24,388 nucleotides of DNA from Chrysochromulina tobinii (Eukaryota > Haptophyta > Prymnesiales > Chrysochromulinaceae), in NCBI GenBank assembly GCA_001275005.1, contig JWZX01001999.1, forward strand, positions 1 to 24,388, given 5' to 3'. Every line of letters begins with the position of its first letter. Position 1 is the stretch's first letter. The notes under the pieces are model-generated. The model made no database searches. It was given only the letters and a program-made list of their open reading frames with translations, and was not told where the DNA came from. This document shows, piece after piece, positions 8,885-17,800 of the stretch. Made by a program: the position numbers and the translations under genes.

Positions 8885-9046
8885 CGCTCCGGTGTTGCTG
8901 CGGAGTCAAATGCACATGGTCGGTAACGATGTTCAGCAGCCGCCGGAAGCTTAGAGTCTGAGAAGAGCACTGCTTCGCCACCGGAGCGGTACGAGCCCAT
9001 GCGCAGGCCGGCCGTGGAGCGATACGAAACGTTCAACTTCAAGCCT

Positions 9047-9150
9047 AGGGCAACGGCGGCGGCAGCGGGAATGACCACGAGCCCACGCAATCGGCGTCGT
9101 GAGGCGCGAAGATGACTCGGCCGCTGCTCGTCGCTTCGTCGCGGCCGCAC
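9047..9150 (-). pseudogene. Remnant of the last repeat and Pro-rich start of a gene B copy
   Basis: The plus-strand sequence 9049-9150 matches 9925-10018 inside gene B almost base for base. Read in B's frame it gives SGRVIFAPHDADCVGSWSF followed by a few Pro/Leu codons and a TAG. An 8-bp insertion, apparently a duplication around CGTCGC, shifts the frame at its upstream end. The rest of the repeat region is missing. It marks a former B-like gene at the A locus that lost its repeats. Confidence 0.75.
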
Positions 9151-9211
9151 TCCCCGGCTGCGGCAAGTGGCTGCTCGAGCTGATGCTTGAGGGGTTTGAG
9201 AGTGCTGTCGC

Positions 9212-9330
9212 GTAGATTACAAGGTTGGGGTCAGCGCCGCGTGGATGTGCGACCGTTCTGAGTGCTTAGAACATGAGGGTAGAAGAGAAAAAAGTTTCGT
9301 CCTGACCCTAGAGATGTGTCTGTGTTTGTG
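9212..9330. repeat. Duplicated 5' flank, copy next to gene A
   Basis: This matches 11246-11403, the upstream flank of gene B, including the stretch GGGGTCAGCGCCGC and the end GTGTCTGTGTTTGTG. It lacks about 39 bp present in the B copy. It supports duplication of a whole transcription unit. Confidence 0.85.
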
Positions 9331-9402
9331 GAGCGGTTCTGAGGTCAGGTCTAGCACCCACCACGTCGACTGTGTCCGCTCGGCTGCGGGTCGTGGTAAA
9401 AG

Positions 9403-9738
9403 TGAGATGAGGCCCCGGTGTGCTTTGAAAGGAGCTTTGGGTGTCTTAAATAGAGGAAAAGATAGTGGAGGACTCAGATCTTATGTACATGTATGTCTAC
9501 ACGCTTGTCTGACCTAGTGGACGTGGAGATGGAGGAGGCGGAGTCGACCACTGCCACTTGGTCATACACCTTGCATCGAGTGTGGCGTGCAGTCGACGTC
9601 ACAGAGATGCCCACGGACTGCACCACCACAGATGGCGGCATGGGCGGCGGGCCGCAAATGCACCTCGGCAAGCGGCCCAATACGAAGCCTGCAGAGAGGA
9701 TCGCGAAGACGCCCGCAACGGCCAAAAGCACAAGGAGC
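9403..9738. repeat. Duplicated segment, copy 2 (gene B 3' end and 3' flank)
   Basis: This is the partner of 7900-8240. It includes the sequence after gene B's stop, the cytoplasmic tail and the membrane helix codons. Confidence 0.9.
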
Positions 9739-11192
9739 CACATTCGCAGTTCATCATCGGCGTTCTCGGAAAGGGAGGCTGAAATGCTACCGGCGAGCGG
9801 CGGTGGGAATGGCGGCGAGGGTGGTGGTGAGGGAGGCGCTGGCGCTGGAGGCGACGGAATCGGCGGTGGCGGCGAAGGAGATGGTGGTGAGGGAGGCGGC
9901 GCGGGCGGCGGTGAGGGCGGTGGTGGCAACGGCGGCGGCAGCGGGAAGGACCACGAGCCCACGCAATCGGCGTCGTGAGGCGCGAAGATGACTCGGCCGC
10001 TGCTCGTCGCGGCCGCACCGGTGAACTTGCTGTCCATGGTGACGACCGCGGAGATGTCCGTGCACGAGAAGGCGTTGGTCGCCGGATTGAAGATGCCCAC
10101 GCAGTCGGCATTGTGCGGCGAGAAGACGACGAGGCCGCTGCTCATTAATGCAGCAAAGGCAAATTTGTAGGCCGTGGTGATGATCGCCGCAATGCTGTGG
10201 CACAAGAAAGCGTTGGTCGCAGGGTCGAAGACGCCCACGCAGTTGGCGTAGCTAGGCGCGAAGACGACACGACCGCTGCCCGTGGCGACCGCACCGGCAA
10301 ACTTGCCACCGATGGCAATGACTTCCGAGATGTCCGGGCACCAGAAGTCGTTGGTCGCAGGGTCGAAGACCCCTACGCAGTCGGCGTCCCACGGCGCGAA
10401 GACGACGCGACCGCTGCTTGTCGCGACCGCACCGGCAAACTTGGTGCCCATCGTGATAACCGCCGAGATGACAGGGCACGAGAAAGCGTTGGTCGCCGAG
10501 TTGAAGACGCCCACACAGTCGGCTTGGTGCGGCGCAAATACGACAAGACTATTGTTCATGGCGGCCGCACCGGCAAATTTTCCGCCGATGGTGGTGACCG
10601 CTGCGATGCTTGGACACGAGAAGGCGTTGGTCGCCGGGTTGAAGACGCCCACGCAGTCGGCATTGTAAGGCTCGAAGACAACGTGGCCGTTGCTCGTGGC
10701 GACCGCGCCGGCAAACTTGTAATCCATGGTGATGGCCGCCGCGATACTCGGGCACGAAAACGTGGTGGTTATGGGGTCGAAGACGCCCACACAGTCGGCG
10801 TTCCACGGCGCAAAGACGATGTAGCCGCTGCTTGTCGTGGCCGCTTGAAACTTGCCATCCATGGTGATAACTGCAGAGGTGCTCGCGCAGGTGAAGATCC
10901 CTGCAGCGGGCGATACGGGCAGCGAGGGTGGTGCGGGTAGCGCGGGTGGCTCTGGCGGCGGCGAGGGTGGCGAGGGCGGCGCGGGCGGTGACGAGGGCGG
11001 CGAAGGTGATGCGGGCGGCGGCACCACCCGAGGGCCGCAGTCGGTGCAGTCCATGCCGAGTGCACAGTGCGAGTGCTCGTTTCCAAAGCCGCCGTCGTCG
11101 CAGTTGCCATCGGAGGCGTAGACGCCGCACGTTTCCAGGCAAATGGATTGGCTGGGCATTCTCGCTTGCGCGCCTGGCGGCGGCACCACCAT
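9474..11192 (-). CDS. Gene B: surface protein with seven 46-aa two-Cys repeats
   Basis: The 572-aa frame has, in order, a Cys module (about 18-55, CDDGG and GMDCTDCGPR), a Pro/Ser linker (56-97), and seven tandem repeats of 45-46 aa (about 100-412). The consensus is FSCPDISAVITMG, then KFAGAVATSSGRVVFAPWDAD, then CVGVFDPATNA. A Pro/Ser rod (417-467), a membrane helix (485-506) and a cytoplasmic tail ending KRVDIHVHKI follow. Each repeat has one Cys near its start and one in DCVG, 14 residues before the next repeat's Cys. The strand-turn-strand pattern and seven copies suggest a beta-propeller stabilised by disulfides; this is inference. No signal peptide is present in the frame, and the frame stays open upstream of the first ATG, so a 5' exon is likely. 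Its function may be adhesion or binding at the cell surface, but that is unproven. Confidence 0.75.
   Translation of the reverse strand: MVVPPPGAQARMPSQSICLETCGVYASDGNCDDGGFGNEHSHCALGMDCTDCGPRVVPPPASPSPPSSPPAPPSPPSPPPEPPALPAPPSLPVSPAAGIFTCASTSAVITMDGKFQAATTSSGYIVFAPWNADCVGVFDPITTTFSCPSIAAAITMDYKFAGAVATSNGHVVFEPYNADCVGVFNPATNAFSCPSIAAVTTIGGKFAGAAAMNNSLVVFAPHQADCVGVFNSATNAFSCPVISAVITMGTKFAGAVATSSGRVVFAPWDADCVGVFDPATNDFWCPDISEVIAIGGKFAGAVATGSGRVVFAPSYANCVGVFDPATNAFLCHSIAAIITTAYKFAFAALMSSGLVVFSPHNADCVGIFNPATNAFSCTDISAVVTMDSKFTGAAATSSGRVIFAPHDADCVGSWSFPLPPPLPPPPSPPPAPPPSPPSPSPPPPIPSPPAPAPPSPPPSPPFPPPLAGSISASLSENADDELRMWLLVLLAVAGVFAILSAGFVLGRLPRCICGPPPMPPSVVVQSVGISVTSTARHTRCKVYDQVAVVDSASSISTSTRSDKRVDIHVHKI
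9957..10895 (-). repeat. Seven tandem repeats of about 138 bp in gene B
   Basis: The DNA period is 138 bp (the first unit is 3 bp shorter). Repeated landmarks on the plus strand are GCCCACGCAGTCGGC, GCACGAGAAGGCGTTGGTCGC and CGGCAAACTT. Differences between units are spread along the length, so the array is not brand new, but the units are similar enough for unequal exchange. Confidence 0.9.
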
Positions 11193-11245
11193 CCGCCGGT
11201 GCCTCGACGCGATCGTGCCGCGAAAACAAAAAAATTGCCGTTTTT

Positions 11246-11403
11246 GTAGATTCCAAGTTTGGGGTCAGCGCCGCGATGTGCGACCGTTCTGAGTGCTTAG
11301 AACATGAGGGTTAGCTTCGTAAACCTTTCGGACGAAGGGCTCTTGCCAACGAGGCAAAGAGAAAAAGTTTCGTTCTGACCCTAGAGGCGTGTCTGTGTTT
11401 GTG
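11246..11403. repeat. Duplicated 5' flank, copy next to gene B
   Basis: This is the partner of 9212-9330. The 39-bp difference lies between GAGGGT and AGAGAAAAAG and contains both potential hairpins. Confidence 0.85.
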
Positions 11404-11679
11404 TGAATCGTGAGTGTCTCCGCCCCCCGGTGGCACCCCCCACCCGGCCGCCGCTCCGCGGAGCCACGGTGCGCCGTGCGGTGACCGGACCTGGTGTCTA
11501 CTTCTCTCGTGCTCTCTTGGTGCCATCTCATTGAGGTCTTCATCTCTTGAGACTTGAGTCTTGTTTCATCGCAAATCACAAATCGAATCAGGATTGAGGA
11601 TAGCCTCGATAAGGTATCCTTAAATGATGCTGTGGACCCTAACGATGACGATGATGGAATGAACGCGGCGCCCACCTCG

Positions 11680-11695
11680 CACCGCACGTGCGGTG
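11680..11695. promoter_or_regulatory. Perfect palindrome with G-box core
   Basis: CACCGCACGTGCGGTG equals its reverse complement. The CACGTG core is the classic target of bHLH and bZIP dimers. It lies about 490 bp upstream of gene B's first ATG and 185 bp beyond the protease stop. Function is inferred only. Confidence 0.35.
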
Positions 11696-11880
11696 TGACG
11701 TGAGTCGTGTTAAGAAGTTACTATACGATCATCGCGGCGCATCCGTTTCACTCCGTCATCAGACATCACGTGGCAAACGTGGGAACACACACAAACACTA
11801 GAAACACACCTCGCCCATCAGCTTCAATCTCCATAATAAGGTGCGGCAGGGACCACGTCGTCGCCCTGCGAGCGGGCGTC

Positions 11881-14800
11881 TCACCGCGGCGTCTTCTTGA
11901 GCCGCGCCGCTCGGGCCTTTTCGAGGGCCTTTTCGAGCGCCTTGAGCTGGTCGAGTGCGGCTTGTTGCTCGTCGGAGCGCTCGTAGCGCGGGCGCGTGCT
12001 GATACGCGGCACGCCCAGGAAGCCGCGCGCCGAGGAAGGCTTGCCGAGTGCGGCGGTACGGCTCGTCTCCTTGAGCCAGTTGAGGAATTCGGCCACGTCG
12101 GAGACGGCGAGCGTCTCCTCGAGCCACGTGGCCACCGTGCCGCCCGACGCGTGCAGCTCGAGGAGCACACGCAGGCACAGGAAGGTGCGCGCCGCCTCAC
12201 TGAACGGCCTCATCCTCGGCGGTGAGCCTCCGTTGGCGGCCTCGGCCTCGGCCTCGACCTCGGCGCGGCTGGCCGCCTCGGCGGGCGGGTTGGTCTGCAC
12301 GAGCTCCTTGATGAGAGCGAGGAGCCCGTGCGGTATCCGGAGCGCCATCGCGCAGCGCGTCGCGATGAGCTCGTCGTCGACTTTGGTGAGCAGCCGCACG
12401 AGCACCTGCGCGTGCGCGTGCGCGACCGCCTCGGACTCCGAGCGCAGCGCCGCCAGGTTCGCCTGAAGCACAGTTGCCGCTCGCTCCGCCGCGCCGTGGC
12501 AGCACAGCTCGAGCGCTCGGTGCATGGGCTCCAGCCCCTCGCCCCCTACGCGTAGGCAGATGCGCACCGCCGAGTTGACGAATGCGGCCGAGGCGATCAG
12601 ATCCGGCGCGGCCGAGACGGCGGGCGGGCTGGGCGAGGCCACCATCGAGGTGTGAATCTTCACAGCCATCGCGGCGCTGGACGAGGCCGCCATGCCCATC
12701 GGTGTGGCCATGGACGAGCTCGAGCCAGAGGTGTGAATCTTCACAGCCATCGAGGTGGCCATGGACGAGCTCGAGCCAGAGGTGAGGCCGGCCGGCTCGG
12801 CAGGCAGCGAGGTGTGAATATTCACACCTCGATGGGCCGGCTCGGCAGGCAGCGAGGTGTGAATATTCACGCCTCGATGGGCCGGCTCGGCAGGCAGCGA
12901 GGTGTGAATATTCACACCTCGATGGGCCGGCTCGGCAGGCAGCGCCAGCGCCACCGCGGCCGCCGCCACGACGCCCTTCGCGCCGCTCTCCCGGGCGTCA
13001 AGGACCGACGCGGCGCCATCCGCGCTCTCATAGGTAGGGCTGGCCTCGCTCATCGCACCACCGGATGGCGACGGCTCCAGCGCCCTCTCGGTCGGCGCAC
13101 CGAGCCCCTCGCCCTCCTTTCCCCAGAGACCCTCACCCTCCGCACCACCCTCCGTCCCCGGCGCCGCTTCCGCCGCTTCCGTCCCTTTCGCCGCTTCCGC
13201 CGCTTCTGCCGCGCCCGTCGCGCCCGCGCCGTCGGCGCCCCCGGCGGAAGGTGGCACTACAGCGCTCTCGAGGAGCACGGCAATCGCCTCCAGGATGGCT
13301 GCACCGCCCTCATTGTTCGCCAGTTGCGAGGTGGAGCGAGGCGGCGACGCGCCGCGCTGTGGGCGCGGGAAGCCCATGATCGGCTCGCCAAGTTGCTCGG
13401 GCATCTCGATGGCGCCCTCGCCGATGATGTACGCGGCGAGTGCGGCGAGCCCGCCATGCATGCGCCAGGCTGGGGCGAGCTGCACGCCCACCGGCCCGGG
13501 CAGCAGCACAAGGGTGCGTATGAGCTCGCAAAAGGGGGCGGCGTCGCCCCAGTGCACGGCCGCGTGGGGCAGCCCAACCTCGAGCAGCCCGCGCACGAAT
13601 CGAGTCGTGTGGAAGCGCGGCTGCGTGAGCGCTGTAGTGAGCGGCACGCCGCCAGCGGGCACGCCGCAGTGGGCGTTCCCCTCGGTAGCACTCGCTGGCT
13701 GGTTGGCGGCCGCCACCTCGACCGCGCCGACGCGCTGCACGAGCCGGCTGATGAAGGTGACAATCACCGTGCGCGCGGGCGCCGACTGACAGTCAAAGAG
13801 GGCCGAGAGGAGCCAGCAGCCGCCACCTGAGCCACCGCCGCTTGCGAGTGCCTTTGCCTGCTCCTCCGCCTCGCTAATTGGCCTTGGGCTCAAGGTACCG
13901 GGAGCCGCGGCCAGCGCCGTCGCCGTGCCAGTGGCGGCCGCGCTCGAAGAAGCACTCGCCGCAGACGCCTCGGCCAAGGCGGGTGGCGCGGCAGCAGGGG
14001 TGGCGGCGGTGGCGGCGATGGCGGCGCCGGCAGTGGCGGTGGCGGTGGCGGTGGCGCTGCTCGGGTAGGGGGCCAGCAGCGCGTGAAGTAGCCAGACGGC
14101 TCCCTCGAGCGATCGATCGCACGCAGACTCGAGCGCGGAGAGCCAGCCTGTCCCGGAGGTGATGTGCGGCTCGAGCAGCGCCGGGCAGAGGCGGATCAGA
14201 TGGTCAAAGAAGAAGCGGCCGCAGAGCTGCAGCAGCCGCACCTGTAGCGAGGGCCCGCCACCCGGCGCCCAACTCGGCGACCAGCCGTCGCCTGATCGCG
14301 CCACGCACGCGTCGGCCGTGCCCACCGGTGTTGGCCTTGGGATCTTGGGCGCGTCAGCCGGCACGATGCGGCCGCCGACGGCGCTTCGGCTCGCGCCCGG
14401 CTCGGCGCCCGGCTCGGCGTTGGCGCCGTCGCTGCAGCTCTTGTCGGCAGTCCCCTCGAGCGGTGGTAAGAAGCGGCTGAGCAGCGGAGAGGGGCGGGAG
14501 GGCGGCGGCGCGGGGAGCGTGCGCCACAGCGCCACGTCGTCCGGGGACACGCCGTCGATGCTCATAGCGGCGGAGGTTGCAGTGGCGATCCCGGCACGGC
14601 GCTCGGCACGGCGCTCGGTGGGGTAGCCTTCGGGTGACGTGGCCTCGATTGCGCGGAGGGGCCCCTTTTGCGCCGCCTGCGCGAGCGAGAGGAGGAATTT
14701 GATGTACATTGGATCGTACAGATGCTGGCGCAGGAGCAGCTTTGCATTCGCCGCGTGTACGGAGGCGAGAACCGCCTGACGCTCCGCCTCATTCGCAGGC

Positions 14801-17800
14801 ATGGGCGGCGCGCCGCCGCTCGTGGAAGCAGCGGTGCCCGGGTCAGCGGACAAGTCGCCGATGATGGTGCTCGGCGCCGTCGCCCGCGCCAGCACAGCCG
14901 GCAGCAACGAGCTGCCGCCCGGATCCTCGCCACGAGCGCCATCGTGGGCTCCGTCGGGGCTGATGCTGCCTGCACGTTGGGTGCCCAGCGGCTGCTTGGG
15001 CGGCGGAGTGAGCGGCACCATGAGCGGCACGGGCAGCGCGAGCGCGGGAGCGTCCGCAGCCAGGCTGCCGGCGCCCAACATCGGCTGCACGAGCGGCGAC
15101 GGCTGCGGCGACGACGTAAAGGGCGGCGGGAGCTCGTCATCTCGCGGAGACCCGCGCGAGATGCTCACCGCACTCGTTGGCGTGCCGCCAATGAGGTCGT
15201 CCGCGCCGAGCGCCGTCGTGGGCCGGCTGGCCGAGTCGCGGGCGGCGCCGCGGGCGAACCCCGCGGGCGGCGCCGAGCCCGAGCGCCGATGCGTCTTGCG
15301 CGCGGTGCCTTGGGTGACGGGTGCTCGCCGGTAGAAGAGGAGGAAGCCATTCTGCACCTTCTCGCTCGTCTGTCCAGAGGGGAGTGTGCGCTCACCGCCG
15401 TAGCACATCTCGCCGATCTGCGCTTCGTCAAAGGCGCTGACCGTCGTGTCGTTGAACGTGTGCCACTGGCACGCGCCCTCGCGCGCCTTGATGTACGAAA
15501 AGTAGTGGCCGAAGTTGGAGGTGCCCGTGTGCACGAGCACGCCAACGAGCTCATACGGCTCCGGCGGGCAGCCCGGCCGTCCAGCCGCGCGCGCCTCCAG
15601 CCCGGCCTTCGTATACGGCTCGAGGTCGAGCACTGTGGGAAACTCGCAGCGTGAGTTGATCTTGATGTTCTGCATCGTCTCATAGTCGAGCTGGAAGCGC
15701 TTGAGCTGGATGATCAACGTCTGTGGCAGCTCGCCCAGGCAGATGCGCTTCTGCGCATCCACCTTCTCGCCGCTGTCGAGCTGGTACTGATTCTCGCCCT
15801 CGAGCCTCGAGCCGTCGATGAGCTCCTTGAATCCTTGGGCGATGGTCGAGTGCCCTTTGACCTCGAGCTCGATGGTGATGAACTCCTCCTCACGCTCGGA
15901 GACCTTGCGCACGCCGTTCCACTCGTAGATCACCTGCCATCAGAGGTCATCAGAGGTCATCAGAGGTCATCAGAGGTCAACAGAGGCTATCAGAGGTCAT
16001 CAGAGGCCATCAGAGGCCATCAGGGATCACCTGCTGAGCCAGCTTGCCGCCAAACTCGCGCCGGATGAGCGGCGCGTGCCGCGTGCCCTTGAGTGCATCT
16101 TCGAGGTGGGAGACGAGAAGCATCAGGAACTCTGCCGCGTCGTTCTGCTGTGACGGGCTGTAAGTCATTCCCAGCGCGGCACAGACGCCCACGAGCGACT
16201 TGGCGTCATACGTGGGTCGCAGCCCGTCGCGCAGGTGCGCAAAGGCACGCTGGATCTCATTGAGGACTTCGGAGCGCTGCTCGGGGGGCGGCGCGGCCGC
16301 GAGGAGTCCGTCGCGGAAGGTGGGCACCTGATGAGGGCGGCAATCAGGAGTGCCATCAGATGAGGGAAGCAATCAGGCCCGTCGCGGAAGGTGGGCACCA
16401 TGAAGAGCTGCTGCAGCGTCGCATTCATGTGGCGCGAGAGGCAATCAGAGGCCATCAGCGGTCATCAGGGGTCATCACCATGAAGAGCTGCTGCAGCGTC
16501 GCATTCATGTAGCAGGTGGCGCCCTGGTTGACGATGCCCGCGTGCTGTCGACGCATCTCGGACGCTGGCGTGATCGACCATTCCGCGCGCCGGTTGGCCG
16601 CATGGATCGCATCGAGCGGATCGAGCACCGCGAGCAGGTTCGGCAAGCGGCGGCACGCTGACTGCAGCATGCTCAGGCACGCGTGGCGCACGGCTGTCGG
16701 CGGCTGCGCACGCGCCTCGGTGACCAGATACATCGAGATCAGCTCGCCCAGGTGGGCGGAGAGCAGCGCGTTGCACTCATTGGAGCACGCGCCGAGAGCC
16801 TCGAGCAGGCGGAGCAGCCCGAGCGTCACGCGCTCATCACAGCGCGAGCCCAGGGCCACGAGCGCGCGTGCGGGCGCCGTCCCGAGCGCCGGTCCGAGGC
16901 TCGGGAGCATCTCGCCCAACACGGCGCGGCAGAGCGACGCATGCTGGCGCGCGACGCTCGGGACGGCGCCGCTCGGGACGGCGCCGCACTCGCCGGCCTC
17001 GCTGCCCGTGTCGGACGGCTGGCTCTGCCAATCGAGGCTGCTGCTGCTGCTGGCGGCGGAGTGGCCGAGTGCGCCGAAGTGCGAGGGCGGGAGCATCTGG
17101 AACGCGGACGCCGACTTAGTGGGAGAGGAGCGCACGAGCGTCTCGATCAGGTCAAAGTACTCTGTGGAAGCGTGCGGCTGACTCACCGCCTCCGGCAGCA
17201 GCCGCTGCAGCTGCGGCAGCAGCGTGTCGCTCGTCGAGTCGCCATGCGGCGGCGTCACCTCGAGCATCAAGTGCATCAACAAGAGGGCGGTCTGCTTGCG
17301 CACATTGGGATGTGGTGCGCGCAGGAGGTTGAGCGAGAGCGCGTGCGGCAGCTCCGGTAGGCTGAGGAACTTTGGCAGCAGCTGAGGATGACAGCATAGG
17401 ATCGCATCGAGCAACTTGAGCTGGTCGAGCGCCATCTGGCGCGCGAGCTCTGAGGGTACGGCGGCGGCCGAGCGCGGCTGTGTCATCAGTCGGAGCAGCA
17501 GCCGAGCCAACTCCCAAAACTCGCGCGCCTCGGGGCCCTCGATGCCGCTCGCGCCGCCCACCGCCGGCGGCGTGGGATGGAGCCCGGGGGAGGTCGACGA
17601 CAGAGGCGGAGAGAGCTCGCCCGCACTGTTGGGCGCGCTCGCGGGCGAGCTGCCGCCCTCGCGCTCGCCGAAGGCGCCCAGCATGGCGCCCAGCCCGTCG
17701 GCCGTGCCGAGCGCCGTGCCGGGCGCCCCCGTCTCGGAGGAGGCGCTCGGCACGGCGCTCAGGTGGAGCGTGAAGGGCAGCGGCGAGGGCGCCATCGCGG

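Larger units (their letters stand above)
8885..9473. other. Spacer between surface-protein genes A and B
   Basis: From right to left it holds the 3' flank of gene B (from 9403), a stretch without homology in the window (about 9331-9402), a second copy of B's 5' flank (9212-9330), a broken remnant of B's last repeat (9047-9150), and unique DNA (8885-9046) that probably includes the promoter or an upstream exon of gene A. Confidence 0.6.
11193..11880. promoter_or_regulatory. Region upstream of gene B and downstream of the giant protease gene
   Basis: This spacer of 688 bp holds B's 5' flank (11246-11403, duplicated at 9212-9330). A 39-bp segment absent from the other copy includes two small potential hairpins (CTTCGT...ACGAAG at about 11313-11335 and TTGCC...GGCAA at about 11342-11356). 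A perfect 16-bp palindrome with a CACGTG core lies at 11680-11695. A 140-codon minus-strand frame here (11265-11687) lacks any recognisable domain, and I do not call it a gene, though part could be a 5' exon of gene B. Confidence 0.45.

Noticed and set aside
10197-10940. 247-codon plus-strand frame with repeated VGRRVEDAHAVGV
   Set aside because: It is the antisense shadow of the seven repeats in gene B; its repetition only mirrors the 138-bp DNA period.
11265-11687. 140-codon minus-strand frame upstream of gene B
   Set aside because: It spans the duplicated 5' flank, the G-box palindrome and hairpins, has no domain-like pattern, and the matching flank at 9212-9330 does not keep the frame because of the 39-bp difference.
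12652-13830. 392-codon plus-strand frame inside protease exon 5
   Set aside because: Arg/Gly/His-rich antisense shadow of a GC-rich coding exon.
15938-16024. Decamer array considered as a CRISPR-like array
   Set aside because: Units are contiguous without spacers, only 10 bp long, and lie within a spliceosomal intron of a eukaryotic gene.
16165-16455. 96-codon frame reading MNATLQQLFMVPTFRDG then diverging
   Set aside because: It reads through the decoy copy inside intron 3; it lacks the catalytic Cys and runs into a shifted frame of exon 4, so it is not a separate gene.
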